A stretch of 64,000 nucleotides of DNA, taken from the NCBI RefSeq assembly GCF_012396605.1, contig NZ_JAAXPW010000002.1, forward strand, positions 1-64,000, read 5' to 3'. This DNA comes from Ureibacillus thermosphaericus (GTDB taxonomy: Bacteria > Bacillota > Bacilli > Bacillales_A > Planococcaceae). Every line of letters starts with the position of its first letter. Within the stretch, counting starts at the first letter, position 1. This document shows positions 35,255 to 44,832 of this stretch, piece after piece. A program made the translations under genes and the position numbers. The notes beneath the pieces were generated by a model, which was given only the letters and a program-made list of their open reading frames with translations, ran no database searches and was not told the DNA's origin.

Positions 35255-36622
35255 TTGAAAACTTATGATGTACTCATTATCGGAGCCGGACCCGGTGGAT
35301 ATGTTGCCGCAGAAGAAGCTGCACAGCTCGGTAATTCAGTCTGCGTGATTGAAAAAAATGCCATTGGTGGCTGCTGTCTCAACGTCGGTTGCATTCCTTC
35401 CAAAGCTTACCTGCAATATAGCCACTGGTTGTCCGCTGTTCATGCTCTTAATGCAAACGGTTTATCAGTTACAGTGAATCAAATTGATTTCCCCTCCGTT
35501 GTGAAAAGAAAAAACAAGATTATCTCCACCTTGCAATCCGGTATTCACTTGACGTTTAAAAAGAATGGTATCCAATATATTACAGGTGAAGCAAAATACG
35601 TAGAAGGAAAAATTTTCGAAGTGAACGGAGAGCGATACTACGGAAAAAATGTGTTACTTGCCATGGGCGGTGCCCCCTTCGTCCCAAACATCCCAGGATT
35701 AAGCGATGTAGATTATTTAACGACGAACTCCTTTTTTGACATGGAAACATTGCCTAATCAATTGACCATCATCGGCGGCGGGGTAATCGGTGTTGAATTG
35801 GCCTATGCCATGAAAAGATTCGGCGCCGATGTCACGATTATCGAAGCCGCACCGGACATATTGTTGACGGTTGATTCGGAAGCCCGTTCCATTGTGAAAG
35901 AAAAGCTTCAGAGGATGGGTATAAAAATCATTACGAAGGCTTCCGTCCAAAAAGTGAAAAAAGGATGCGTCCTTCTTTCCAGTGAAGAAATTCCTTTTGA
36001 TCAACTGCTGGTGGCAACAGGCAGAAAACAAAACTTGGAAATCCCGTTAGCAATGGGACTTGAATTGGATGAAAGAAAACATTTTGTCAAAGTAAATGAA
36101 TATTATGAAACAAGCATGAAAAATGTTTATGCCATTGGCGATTTAATTGGCGGTTATACATTGGCACATGCAGCCAGTGCGGAAGGCATAAAAGCTGTTC
36201 GTGCCATAAATGGAAAAAAAGAAAGGCCTGTATCTCCATACAGTATTCCTCGCCCGCTTTTCATCGAACCGGAAGTTGCTGAGTTTGGGATGAGCGAAGA
36301 AGAAGCAAGACAAAAAGGCTATGACGTAATCGTTGAAAAAATGCCTTTTTCATTTAATGGACGAGCCATTGCTGCCAATGAAACAGAAGGCTTTGTCAAA
36401 ATCATATCCGAATCCAAATATCGGGAAATATTAGGTGCCGTTATTGTCGGCCCCAACGCAGCAGACTTAATTCACCAAATTCTAGCAGTTTATGAATCCG
36501 AAGGTACTGTTGATGAATTGGCAAACACAGTCTTCGCTCACCCTACTGTATCCGAGTTAATCCAAGAAACAGCAAAAAGAATTTATAAAACATCAATAAA
36601 TTTAAGGAGGAATCAAGAATGA
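35255..36622 (+). CDS. acoL: Dihydrolipoyl dehydrogenase (E3) of an acetoin/2-oxoacid dehydrogenase complex
   Basis: FAD flavoprotein of 455 residues that reoxidises the lipoyl arm of E2. The FAD motif GAGPGGYVAAEEAAQLG is at residues 9-25, the redox disulfide in GGCCLNVGCIPSKAYL near 40-55 (Cys-x4-Cys), the NAD site TIIGGGVIGVELAYAMKRFG near 175 and the second FAD block VYAIGDLIGGYTLAHAA near 290. The start is TTG at 35255 after GAAGGTG. Its stop overlaps the next gene by 4 bases. In most aco operons E3 comes last; here it comes first. Confidence 0.9.
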   Translation: MKTYDVLIIGAGPGGYVAAEEAAQLGNSVCVIEKNAIGGCCLNVGCIPSKAYLQYSHWLSAVHALNANGLSVTVNQIDFPSVVKRKNKIISTLQSGIHLTFKKNGIQYITGEAKYVEGKIFEVNGERYYGKNVLLAMGGAPFVPNIPGLSDVDYLTTNSFFDMETLPNQLTIIGGGVIGVELAYAMKRFGADVTIIEAAPDILLTVDSEARSIVKEKLQRMGIKIITKASVQKVKKGCVLLSSEEIPFDQLLVATGRKQNLEIPLAMGLELDERKHFVKVNEYYETSMKNVYAIGDLIGGYTLAHAASAEGIKAVRAINGKKERPVSPYSIPRPLFIEPEVAEFGMSEEEARQKGYDVIVEKMPFSFNGRAIAANETEGFVKIISESKYREILGAVIVGPNAADLIHQILAVYESEGTVDELANTVFAHPTVSELIQETAKRIYKTSINLRRNQE

Positions 36623-37683
36623 CGCAAAAAGCAAAAGGCATGCCTAAATTGTTTGCGAGTGTTGATACGTCGGTGAAAGAATTGGTAGATTTAGAGATTC
36701 GTACAGCTACGGATACAGCAGAATTAACGAAAGATAAGGCAAAATCCATGTATAAATCAATGGAGGATATCCGCAATTTTGAAGAAAATGTAAAACGTTT
36801 CTTTACTGCCGGAGAAATTCCAGGGTTTGTACACTTATATGCTGGTGAGGAAGCAATTGCTGTAGGTGTTTGTGCTCACCTATCCGATGAAGATTACATT
36901 ACAAGTACCCACCGGGGACATGGCCACTGTATCGCGAAAGGCGGCGATTTAAAAGGAATGATGGCTGAAATCTTTGGCAAAGCCACAGGACTTTGCAAAG
37001 GTAAAGGCGGTTCCATGCACATTGCCGACATGGATAAAGGAATTTTAGGCGCCAACGGAATGGTTGGAGGCGGTTTCGGACTGGCAACAGGTGCGGCCAT
37101 GCGCAACAAATATAAGAAAACGGACCGGGTTGCCGTTTGCTTCTTCGGTGATGGTGCAGCTAATGAAGGTGTATTCCATGAATGTTTGAACATGGCATCC
37201 ATTTGGAAGTTGCCGGTGATTTTTGTATGTGAGAATAACCTTTTCGCAGAATCCACTCCACAATGGTATTCTTCCGCTTCCCGCACAATCGCAGAAAGAG
37301 CTGCCGCCTACAATATGCCTGGTGTTCGGGTGAACGGAAAAGATGTTGTCGCCGTATATGAAGTAGCTGGCGAAGCCATTGAACGCGCACGCAGAGGTGA
37401 AGGACCAACGTTAATTGAATGCGTCACTTACCGGAACCACGGACACTTTGAAGGTGACGAACAAAGTTACAAAGCGCCTAGCGGAGAAGAAAAAGAATGG
37501 GCGGAAGTGGATCCGCTTGAAGTATTCCGTCAATACGCCATCGAAAACGGCTTGTTGACTGAAGAAGAATTGGATCAATTGAGGGAAGAATCCGTTCGCG
37601 ATATTGAAGAGGCGATTGAATTCACGAAAGAAAGTCCAGAACCATCACCTGAATCACTCTATCAAGATGTTTTTGCGGACTAA
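36619..37683 (+). CDS. acoA: TPP-dependent acetoin dehydrogenase E1 component, alpha subunit
   Basis: 354-residue TPP enzyme subunit. The TPP-binding motif runs from GDGAANEG (near residue 176) to CENNLFAESTP (near 205), and the block THRGHGHCIAKGGDL near 95 binds the pyrophosphate side. An N-terminal extension of about 35 residues precedes the usual AcoA start. The sequence pattern (GLCKGKGGSMHIADMDKGILGANG split over residues 125-150) is that of acetoin dehydrogenase rather than pyruvate E1. Overlaps acoL by ATGA and is preceded by AAGGAGG. Substrate could also be another 2-oxoacid-like compound. Confidence 0.85.
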   Translation: MTQKAKGMPKLFASVDTSVKELVDLEIRTATDTAELTKDKAKSMYKSMEDIRNFEENVKRFFTAGEIPGFVHLYAGEEAIAVGVCAHLSDEDYITSTHRGHGHCIAKGGDLKGMMAEIFGKATGLCKGKGGSMHIADMDKGILGANGMVGGGFGLATGAAMRNKYKKTDRVAVCFFGDGAANEGVFHECLNMASIWKLPVIFVCENNLFAESTPQWYSSASRTIAERAAAYNMPGVRVNGKDVVAVYEVAGEAIERARRGEGPTLIECVTYRNHGHFEGDEQSYKAPSGEEKEWAEVDPLEVFRQYAIENGLLTEEELDQLREESVRDIEEAIEFTKESPEPSPESLYQDVFAD

Positions 37684-37713
37684 TCTAAAAAACTTGGAAA
37701 GGAGTTATAGAGA

Positions 37714-38748
37714 ATGGCTAGAGAAATTTTGTTCATGAAAGCAATCAATGAAGCGCTTGATCAAGCAATGGCAAAAGATGAAAACATCATTTTATTAGGT
37801 GAAGATATTGCAGGCGGAGCGGAAGTCCAACATTTGGAAGAGGCCAACGAAGATGCTTGGGGCGGTGTAATGGGCGTAACCCGCGGCCTTGCGCCAAAAT
37901 ACGGCCGTGAACGAGTCATCGATACGCCACTTTCCGAAATGGGTTATATGGCTGCGGCTGTAGGTATGGCTGTTACTGGTTTGCGTCCTGTAGCTGAGCT
38001 GATGTTTAGCGACTTTATCGGCTTTTGCTTTGACTCCATCATCGGACAAGGTTCAAAAATGCGCTACATGTTCGGGGGAAAAGCGAAAGTCCCAATGACA
38101 GTGCGCACAATGCACGGTGCAGGGGTGAACGCAGCAGCTCAACACTCCGGCTCCTACTACGGTTTATTCGGTTCAATTCCTGGCGTCAAAGTCGTTGTCC
38201 CTGCAACACCATATGATGCAAAAGGTCTTCTCCTCTCCGCTATTGAAGATGATAACCTTGTCATCTTTTCGGAAGATAAAACATTGTACGGAATGAAAGG
38301 CGAAGTACCGGAAGAATATTACACAATCCCAATTGGCAAAGCTGCCATCAAACGTGAAGGTAAAGACTTGACAATTGTTACCATTGGAAAAATGTTGTAC
38401 GTCGGCTTAGAAGTTGCAGACATTTTAGAAAAGGACAATATCTCAGTCGAAGTCATTGACTTGCGCACTGTTGCACCATGGGATGAAGAAACAGTACTGG
38501 AGTCTGTGAAGAAAACAGGCCGCTTAATTATCATCGATGAATCCAATCCGCACAACAACACGGCAACTGATATAGCTTCAGTTGTAGCAGACAAAGCCTT
38601 TGATTATTTAGATGGACCGATCAAATGCGTATGCGCGCCAAACACACCTGTTCCGTTTGCTGCTAATCTTGAAAAATTATATATCCCAGATGCTAATAAA
38701 GTATTGACAGTAGCGACAGAAATTATCGATGACTTGAGAGTTAAATAG
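37714..38748 (+). CDS. acoB: TPP-dependent acetoin dehydrogenase E1 component, beta subunit
   Basis: 344-residue partner of the alpha subunit, completing the TPP active site. Typical transketolase-like blocks are LLGEDIAGGAEVQHLEEA near residue 25, RVIDTPLSEMGYMAAAVGMA near 70, MTVRTMHGAGVNAAAQHSG near 125 and VIDLRTVAPWDEETVLESVK near 245. The insert GGAEVQHLEEANEDAWGGVM in the first block is characteristic of AcoB. A good AAAGGAG precedes the ATG; 30 bases separate it from acoA. Confidence 0.88.
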   Translation: MAREILFMKAINEALDQAMAKDENIILLGEDIAGGAEVQHLEEANEDAWGGVMGVTRGLAPKYGRERVIDTPLSEMGYMAAAVGMAVTGLRPVAELMFSDFIGFCFDSIIGQGSKMRYMFGGKAKVPMTVRTMHGAGVNAAAQHSGSYYGLFGSIPGVKVVVPATPYDAKGLLLSAIEDDNLVIFSEDKTLYGMKGEVPEEYYTIPIGKAAIKREGKDLTIVTIGKMLYVGLEVADILEKDNISVEVIDLRTVAPWDEETVLESVKKTGRLIIIDESNPHNNTATDIASVVADKAFDYLDGPIKCVCAPNTPVPFAANLEKLYIPDANKVLTVATEIIDDLRVK

Positions 38749-38764
38749 AGAGGGGTGATTCATC

Positions 38765-39985
38765 ATGGCTACGGAAATATTGATGCCTAAGCTAGGCTTG
38801 ACGATGACAGAGGGTACAGTGGAACATTGGTTTGTAAATGAAGGGGATGAAGTTCATGCAGGTGATGCAGTGGCGGAAATCAGTTCAGAGAAATTGACCG
38901 GTGAAGTCGTTGCACCAGAGTCCGGTACAATCATTAAAATTGTCGCTCAAGCAGGAGATGTCGTACCAAGTAAGGCGCCCATCGCGTATATCGGAAAACC
39001 TGGTGAACAGATCGGCTCCCCTTCTCCATCATTAAGTGTAAAAGAACCGAAAAAAGTAGAAACAGCAAAAGCAGTTTCAACCGCAAAAACGGAGATGATA
39101 GAAAAAGAAGCTGGAGAACTAATCTTTATTACGCCGGTTGCCCGTAAAATGGCAAATGAACTTGGCATTGATATTCATAACGTAATAGGTACTGGCGGTA
39201 ATGGACGCATTACTCGATTAGATATATTAAGATATCAAGCTTCCATGGAACAAGCAGCTCCTTCAATAGAAAATGCACCATCCACACAATCAGTTTCCTA
39301 TGGTGCTGGACTATCCGGAATGCGCAAAACCATTGCTCAACGGATGATGCGCAGTGTTCAGACAACCGCTCAAGTAACAAACCATAGAAAAGTGGATATT
39401 ACGGAATTAATGAAATTCCGTGAAGAAATAAAAACAAAAGTAAAAGAACCGCTCACAAATGGCGAGTTAAGCATCAATACCCTATTAACAAAAGCGGTAG
39501 TTTTGGCCTTAAAAGATACGCCGGATATGAATGCTTGGTATCATAACGGCGAATATATCCGCGTAGATGAAGTGCATATTGGAATGGCAACGGCAATCGA
39601 AGAAGGTTTAGTCGTTCCTGTTATTAAAAATGCGCATCTCATGTCCTTATCCCAACTCGGTGCAGCTATTCAAAAAGTAACAACAGAAGCACGACAAGGT
39701 TCGCTTGATGGAAGCCTCTATAGCGGGTCAACCTTTACGGTTACCAACTTAGGCGGCTATGAAATCGAATACTTCACACCAATCTTGAATACACCGGAAG
39801 TAGGTATTTTAGGTGTGGGGGCCATCCAAAAAGAACTGGCACTAGAAGATGGCCAAGTTGTAGAAAAATTAAAATTGCCTCTCAGTTTAACATACGATCA
39901 TCAAATTATAGATGGTGCACCTGCTTCTGAGTTTTTAAGTAAAATTGCTGATTATTTGCAAGACCCTTATCGTTTGCTTTTATAA
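38765..39985 (+). CDS. acoC: Dihydrolipoamide acyltransferase (E2) of the acetoin dehydrogenase complex
   Basis: 406-residue E2 core. A lipoyl domain occupies residues 1-77 with the lipoylated lysine in EISSEKLTGEV (near residue 44), followed by a Pro/Ala/Lys-rich linker, a peripheral subunit-binding domain (FITPVARKMANELGID, about 122-155) and the catalytic domain from about 180 with the ending LTYDHQIIDGAPASEFLSKI, which has the catalytic His and Asp (DHQIIDG). This is the E2 type of AcoC with a full catalytic domain, not the alpha/beta-hydrolase type seen in some species. Last gene of the operon. Confidence 0.88.
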   Translation: MATEILMPKLGLTMTEGTVEHWFVNEGDEVHAGDAVAEISSEKLTGEVVAPESGTIIKIVAQAGDVVPSKAPIAYIGKPGEQIGSPSPSLSVKEPKKVETAKAVSTAKTEMIEKEAGELIFITPVARKMANELGIDIHNVIGTGGNGRITRLDILRYQASMEQAAPSIENAPSTQSVSYGAGLSGMRKTIAQRMMRSVQTTAQVTNHRKVDITELMKFREEIKTKVKEPLTNGELSINTLLTKAVVLALKDTPDMNAWYHNGEYIRVDEVHIGMATAIEEGLVVPVIKNAHLMSLSQLGAAIQKVTTEARQGSLDGSLYSGSTFTVTNLGGYEIEYFTPILNTPEVGILGVGAIQKELALEDGQVVEKLKLPLSLTYDHQIIDGAPASEFLSKIADYLQDPYRLLL

Positions 39986-40071
39986 AAAATAAAAGGAGTG
40001 AGTCATTCACTCCCCTACCTTCTTATATATAAGGGTTCCTAAAGAAATTTACACTCTTCACCCAATTCTTT

Positions 40072-40108
40072 AACCCTTGGTTTCTCACAAGAGAAATCCA
40101 AGGGTTTT
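40072..40108. terminator. Bidirectional terminator between acoC and the PRK06851-type gene
   Basis: AACCCTTGG / CCAAGGGTT outer stem with an inner TTCTC/GAGAA stem; TTTT on the plus side. A second small GGAGTGA/TCACTCC hairpin lies at 39995-40013. Confidence 0.75.
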
Positions 40109-40118
40109 AAGTAGATCG

Positions 40119-41180
40119 TTAAAACAAATGCGCAGATTGTGTTTTCCATTTTGATAGATTCGTTGATAAGTCAATAATTTCACGCATTTCTTTTTCGGCC
40201 TCTGCATACAGTTTTGCGTAGTTTGTTGCATGTTGAATTGCATTCCGATATTCTTTTGAAATCTCTTGAATCTTCTCTTCTGCTTCTTCTATTAGTTTAC
40301 AATGTTTTACAATATCAACAATCTGATCACCGGCTCTTCCATCTTCAGGGAAGTATTCATGGGGAGCGGTACTATCAAAAATACAAAGCTTTAATTCTGG
40401 TAAAATAACCATGTCAATTGATTTTGAATCTAGTCCACACCATACTTTTTGTACATCAAATCCCCGTTTTAGCGCATCTTGAGTTAGTTTTTTTAACATG
40501 CTGGATTTGCCTGTTCCCGGTAGCCCTTTAATAAAGTATCTTCTTTCTAAATTTCGCGTAATATTTTGCAAATAATCTCTTGCCCCATTTGGCGTAAGCG
40601 TTCCGAATAATCGATGAGTTAACACCCCTTTTTTATTAAGAAGCATGCCATCAAAAATTTGATCAAACAGTTCATCCCGATGTTGTTCAAGCCCCTTCCA
40701 ATCCATATGAGACTGCGTCTGTTCTTCCCACTCATCATGTATTTCAATGGCGGATTGGAGGGAAGCAAAACATTTATTATGCCATTTATTTATTTCTTCA
40801 GAAAGCTCCTTTATTCGTTGACCATGCTTTTTAAGTGATGCCTCATCTAAACATTCATAAAAGGAAATAATTTGATCGCGAGTACCAAGGTGAGTCGGTT
40901 CAATAGAAGGAGTGGAACTTTTGAGGAATAACGTATGGATGTCTTTTATGAATACTGCTTGAATTGTATTTTCAAAAAGAGGATCATAGAAAAATTCAAT
41001 ATCATGTCCTTTGTTTACATAATGATAGCCAATTTCTTTCAATAAATTGGATACATTAAAACCAAAAATTCCTTTTAAAAAGTAGACTTTATCGGCTTCC
41101 TTGATAATCTCTTGATACAGATTTTTCATTCCTTGCCCGGTCATCGCCTGCCCGAAAAACTTCGTGATGGAACCTTTCAA
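40119..41180 (-). CDS. PRK06851-type P-loop ATPase of unknown role
   Basis: 353-residue protein made of two P-loop-like halves. The second half has a clear Walker A, FIKGLPGTGKSSMLKKL, near residue 225. The equivalent position in the first half reads YFLKGIFGFNVSNLLKEIG near residue 35, where the GKS/T residues are lost. Proteins of this family are widespread in Bacillales; some relatives are sporulation-expressed, but I know no defined activity. The start is taken as TTG at 41180, after AAAGGATG. Single gene, transcribed towards the acetoin operon. Confidence 0.7.
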   Translation of the reverse strand: MKGSITKFFGQAMTGQGMKNLYQEIIKEADKVYFLKGIFGFNVSNLLKEIGYHYVNKGHDIEFFYDPLFENTIQAVFIKDIHTLFLKSSTPSIEPTHLGTRDQIISFYECLDEASLKKHGQRIKELSEEINKWHNKCFASLQSAIEIHDEWEEQTQSHMDWKGLEQHRDELFDQIFDGMLLNKKGVLTHRLFGTLTPNGARDYLQNITRNLERRYFIKGLPGTGKSSMLKKLTQDALKRGFDVQKVWCGLDSKSIDMVILPELKLCIFDSTAPHEYFPEDGRAGDQIVDIVKHCKLIEEAEEKIQEISKEYRNAIQHATNYAKLYAEAEKEMREIIDLSTNLSKWKTQSAHLF

Positions 41181-41248
41181 ATGATCATCCTTTCTTATTG
41201 GAATGCCAGGCACCTCTAATTAGATTTTGCAAATTCAATCCTTTACAC

Positions 41249-42436
41249 CTAGATTACGCCTAGTTCACGTCCCACTTTTTCGAAGATTGAAAGTGCTTTA
41301 TCTAACATTGCTTTCGAATGTCCTGCTGTAGGCATATTGCGAATACGCCCTGTTCCCCTAGGCACTGTAGGATACACAATCGCTTTCGCATAAACACCTT
41401 CTTCCAGTAGACGCTTGGAAAACCGTTGCGTCAGTTTTTCTTCTCCAATGATGCACGGAGTAATCGGCGTTTCCGAATTTCCAATATCAAATCCAAGCTG
41501 TTTTAATCCTTCTTTGAAATAATTTCCATTTTCCCATAATTTCTCTGTTAGTTCATTTGAATCCATTAACATATTTATCGCCGCAATGATAGCCGCTACA
41601 TCACCTGGAGGCACTGCCGTTGAAAATAGAAACGGACGGGAGCGCACTTTCAGCCAATCGATTAACTTCCTTTTTCCTGCCACATATCCTCCGACAACGC
41701 CAATCGCTTTTGATAATGTACCAATTTGGAAATCAATGTCTTTCTCTAACCCAAAATGTTTTACCGTACCTCTTCCTTTTCCAGTAACCCCTGAACCGTG
41801 AGCATCATCGACATAAGTGATGAGATCAAATTCCTTTGCGATTTCCACAATATCCGGAAGCTTCGCCAAGTCCCCATCCATTGAAAACACGCCATCTGTA
41901 ATCACCATGATTTTTTTATAACGTCCGGACTCTACAGCTTCCCTTGCTTTTTTTCGCAAATCATCCATATCAGAATGAGTATATGCGACAATATGTGCTT
42001 TTGATAATCGGCACCCATCTATGATGGAAGCGTGATTCAATTGATCCGATAAAATGCAATCATCTTTTCCCATGACAGCTGAAATGGCGGCCATATTGCA
42101 ATTGAACCCAGATTGATAGCTAATTGCCGCTTCTGTTCCTTTAAATTCTGCTATCTTTGCTTCCAATTGATCATGTAAATCTAGCGTTCCATTAATTGTG
42201 CGAACCGCTCCTGCTCCAACTCCATATTGATCGATAGCGCGTTTCGCCACTTCCTTTAATTCTTGATTCGTCGCTAATCCTAAATAATTATTGGAAGATA
42301 AATTAATTAACCGCTTACCATTGATTTGGATTTCAGGACCATTTGCCCCTTCCACCACATCAATTTCGTTGTATAACCCTTGGCTTTTCAATTGCTGTAA
42401 GTTTTCTTCAAGAAAAGAATCTAAAGCTTTTGCCAA
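41249..42436 (-). CDS. kbl: Glycine C-acetyltransferase (2-amino-3-ketobutyrate CoA ligase)
   Basis: PLP alpha-oxoamine synthase of 395 residues that cleaves 2-amino-3-ketobutyrate with CoA to glycine and acetyl-CoA, after threonine dehydrogenase. Motifs: [16 protein letters not shown] near residue 50, [18 protein letters not shown] near 135, [17 protein letters not shown] near 210 and the PLP lysine in [17 protein letters not shown] near 240. The TTG at 42436 follows GGAGGTG at 7 bases and fits family N-termini; the longer frame to 42481 has no ribosome site. In many genomes it is adjacent to tdh; here tdh is 27 kb away. Confidence 0.9.
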   Translation of the reverse strand: MAKALDSFLEENLQQLKSQGLYNEIDVVEGANGPEIQINGKRLINLSSNNYLGLATNQELKEVAKRAIDQYGVGAGAVRTINGTLDLHDQLEAKIAEFKGTEAAISYQSGFNCNMAAISAVMGKDDCILSDQLNHASIIDGCRLSKAHIVAYTHSDMDDLRKKAREAVESGRYKKIMVITDGVFSMDGDLAKLPDIVEIAKEFDLITYVDDAHGSGVTGKGRGTVKHFGLEKDIDFQIGTLSKAIGVVGGYVAGKRKLIDWLKVRSRPFLFSTAVPPGDVAAIIAAINMLMDSNELTEKLWENGNYFKEGLKQLGFDIGNSETPITPCIIGEEKLTQRFSKRLLEEGVYAKAIVYPTVPRGTGRIRNMPTAGHSKAMLDKALSIFEKVGRELGVI

Positions 42437-42684
42437 TTTCGCACCTCCAGACCAAGTTTCTTGAAACAATATATGATTCAAACTATAGATTCTTTTCTAG
42501 TCTTCATTAACTTTTCCGTTTGAAACGTACTTAAAAATAATATGAAGAATTTTATGACTACATCTAGCTCGAACAAAATCTGAGATAAATCAAAATGTAA
42601 TGCTTTTCTCAAACAAAAAAAACGCATGTGAAAGTCATTTCATTTATACTAGAAATAAAGATTATAAATAAAGGGATGACGATT

Positions 42685-43182
42685 ATGACAATGATATTTC
42701 GAATTGCTACCCTTAATGATTTGCCAATTATTGTGGATATCTATAATTCTACAATTCCAAGTAGAATGGTTACTGCCGATATCGCCCCGGTATCAGTTGA
42801 AGATCGACTAAATTGGTTTCATGAACATCAGCCTGAAAAAAGACCTTTATGGGTTGTAGAATATGAAGGAGATATTTGTGGTTGGGTAAGTCTTCAATCG
42901 TTCTACGGAAGACCCGCTTATGATGCCACTGCTGAAATTAGTATCTACATTCACGAAAACTATAGAGGGAAAGGACTCGGAAAAAAGATTCTAAGCAAAG
43001 CGATTGAGGAAAGTCTTAAGTTAGAAATCGATACACTAATCGCTTTTATCTTCGGACATAATGAACCTAGCATTCGCTTATTTTCAAGTTTGGGTTTTGA
43101 AAAGTGGGGGCATTTACCAGAAGTTGCTAATTTAGATGGTGTGAAAAGAGATTTAGTCATTCTTGGGAAAAAGGTAAACTAA
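42685..43182 (+). CDS. GNAT-family N-acetyltransferase (phosphinothricin acetyltransferase-like)
   Basis: 165-residue acetyltransferase. The acetyl-CoA site is EISIYIHENYRGKGLGKKIL (R/Q-x-x-G-x-G/A pattern as RGKGLG) near residue 90, preceded by the substrate-side block VVEYEGDICGWVSLQSFYGR and followed by LIAFIFGHNEPSIRLFSSLGFEKWG. This arrangement is that of the Pat/YwnH subgroup, which acetylates amino-acid analogues or methionine sulfoximine-like compounds. The start at 42685 has AAAGGG about 9 bases upstream. Natural substrate is unknown. A strong terminator follows. Confidence 0.85.
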   Translation: MTMIFRIATLNDLPIIVDIYNSTIPSRMVTADIAPVSVEDRLNWFHEHQPEKRPLWVVEYEGDICGWVSLQSFYGRPAYDATAEISIYIHENYRGKGLGKKILSKAIEESLKLEIDTLIAFIFGHNEPSIRLFSSLGFEKWGHLPEVANLDGVKRDLVILGKKVN

Positions 43183-43208
43183 ATTTACGACATGAATAAA
43201 GCACAAAA

Positions 43209-43245
43209 ACCCAAGAAATACCGATAAAATATTTCTTGGGTCTTC
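43209..43245. terminator. Bidirectional terminator between GNAT and YczE-type genes
   Basis: ACCCAAGAAATA / TATTTCTTGGGT 12-bp stem with a 9-base loop. Confidence 0.8.
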
Positions 43246-43287
43246 AATTGAAAAATTCAACTATTCAATTCTCGCAAACTCTCATGA

Positions 43288-43935
43288 TTACTGATGAATA
43301 AGCGGCTTTTCCTCTTTTATCTCTTCTTCCCCGATGCATTTTGTCAATAGTTTTTGGCAGTAAGGTAATGAAAATTGCACGATATAGCCAGAAACAATGG
43401 CAATAATGATTGTACCAACGCCAAGTGGACCACCTAACATCCATCCAATCACGGCAACAACTAATTCAATAGAGATGCGAGCTACTTTAATGCTTCCGCC
43501 TAATTTTTCTACAATCCACATCATTAAACCATCTCTAGGACCAGAACCTAAATTCGGTGATATGTACATACCCGTACCAAAACTTAGAACAAAAATTCCG
43601 ACAACAAAATAGATCAGTTGGAAGGCAAATGACTCCGCATCGGGCAATAGCCAATAAAAGAAATCAATAAATGCACCAATCAACAGCATGTTTAACCATG
43701 TTCCGATCTTCGGAAAACTTCTATACATCAACGAAGTAAATACCAAAATGACGAGTCCCGTAATGATTACCCAAGAACCAATCGATAAGCCGATTGTTTT
43801 ATACAAGGCAATATGCAACACGTCCCATGCATTAACCCCTATATCCTCTCCTTTAATTACCATCGCAATTCCTAATCCCATGATGATTAAACCGACAATG
43901 TAAAATCCCCATCGCCATGAATATTCTCTTCTCAT
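43288..43935 (-). CDS. YczE/YyaS/YitT-family membrane protein
   Basis: 215 residues with five to six transmembrane segments, such as WGFYIVGLIIMGLGIAMVI at the N-terminus and FQLIYFVVGIFVLSFGTGMY near residue 110. The motif GVNAWDVLHIAL near residue 33 and SPNLGSGPRDGLMMWIVEK near 128 are typical of the YczE branch. The C-terminal tail is acidic and cytoplasmic. In B. subtilis yczE lies near srf and affects lipopeptide production; a direct function here cannot be assigned. Confidence 0.82.
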   Translation of the reverse strand: MRREYSWRWGFYIVGLIIMGLGIAMVIKGEDIGVNAWDVLHIALYKTIGLSIGSWVIITGLVILVFTSLMYRSFPKIGTWLNMLLIGAFIDFFYWLLPDAESFAFQLIYFVVGIFVLSFGTGMYISPNLGSGPRDGLMMWIVEKLGGSIKVARISIELVVAVIGWMLGGPLGVGTIIIAIVSGYIVQFSLPYCQKLLTKCIGEEEIKEEKPLIHQ

Positions 43936-44002
43936 TGAAAATGCGCCTTCTTTCTATCTATTAAATCGTAAATTTCTATGTTCATTATTTTAATGCAAAA
44001 AA

Positions 44003-44488
44003 TCATGGTTTCGTAACCGGAACAAAAGTAGCATTTACTACATTCGCTAAATCGTTAGGCGCCAATTGTATTTGCAGTCCAATTTTTCCGCCGCTCACGA
44101 TGATATAATCGAGTTCTTTTGCCGAATGTTCTATGAAAGTTGGAAACAATTTTTTCATTCCAATTGGTGAACAACCACCTCGTATATAACCAGTTGTAGC
44201 AAGTAAATCTTTTAGTGGAAGCATCTCTACTTTCTTTTCCCCCGCCACCCGAGCTGCTGCTTTTAAATCTAACTCTGCCTCAACAGGAATGACAAACACA
44301 TAAAATTTCTGAGTACCTGCTGTTGTCACAAGCGTTTTGTAAACGTGATTTGCAGGATGACCGATTTTCTGTGCAACGGATACTCCATCAATAGCTCCTG
44401 CTGTCTCATAAGTAATCGTCTGATAAGGCACCTTTTGTAAATCTAATAACCGAATTGCGTTCGTTTTTGCGATTTTCTTTTTAGCCAA
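44003..44488 (-). CDS. ybaK: Cys-tRNA(Pro)/Cys-tRNA(Cys) deacylase
   Basis: 161-residue trans-editing protein of the YbaK/EbsC family that hydrolyses mischarged Cys-tRNA-Pro. Key blocks are [16 protein letters not shown] at the N-terminus, [15 protein letters not shown] near residue 45 (catalytic Lys in VYKTLV) and the glycine-rich loop [14 protein letters not shown] near 100, which is diagnostic for YbaK. Start is TTG at 44488 after AAGGTGATGAAGGG. Single gene. The 344 bases upstream hold only an MFS-like scrap and the topB terminator. Confidence 0.9.
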   Translation of the reverse strand: MAKKKIAKTNAIRLLDLQKVPYQTITYETAGAIDGVSVAQKIGHPANHVYKTLVTTAGTQKFYVFVIPVEAELDLKAAARVAGEKKVEMLPLKDLLATTGYIRGGCSPIGMKKLFPTFIEHSAKELDYIIVSGGKIGLQIQLAPNDLANVVNATFVPVTKP

Positions 44489-44653
44489 CCCTTCATCACC
44501 TTCACTTCCAATGAATGTAATTTATATCATAACAAAAAATTTCAAATTTCTGAAAGTATGATTCTGAAATTCTTAATATAAAAAAGTTGTTCCATCATCG
44601 AAACGATCTGCTACGGCTCAAGTCGCTATGATAATCACCAAAATAAAAAATTG

Positions 44654-44803
44654 GGTTATCATATACTATTTAGTACAGCGACGACAACAGCAGCGGAGCT
44701 TCTTGGACTAATCATTTGCCCAAGTACGATGTTTATTAATGGAGCAAGTTTCAGTCTCTTTTTGAGTTTCTTCATATTTAAAGATGCTATAAAAAGAAAC
44801 TAG
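44654..44803 (+). pseudogene. Possible C-terminal scrap of a membrane transporter
   Basis: Fifty in-frame codons without a start spell a hydrophobic stretch (TATTTAAELLGLIICPSTMF, then FSLFLSFFIFKDAIKRN before a stop) that resembles the last two helices of an MFS efflux protein. No upstream part of such a gene is present. Codon pattern is gene-like, but the segment is short and the assignment is tentative. Confidence 0.25.
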
Positions 44804-44825
44804 GCAGCATCTTATCTGCCTAGTT
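44792..44825 (-). terminator. Rho-independent terminator of topB
   Basis: On the minus strand AACTAGGCAG, 8-base loop, CTGCCTAGTT and TTTCTTTTTAT, starting 8 bases after the topB stop codon. Confidence 0.8.
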
Positions 44826-44832
44826 CTTCTAT

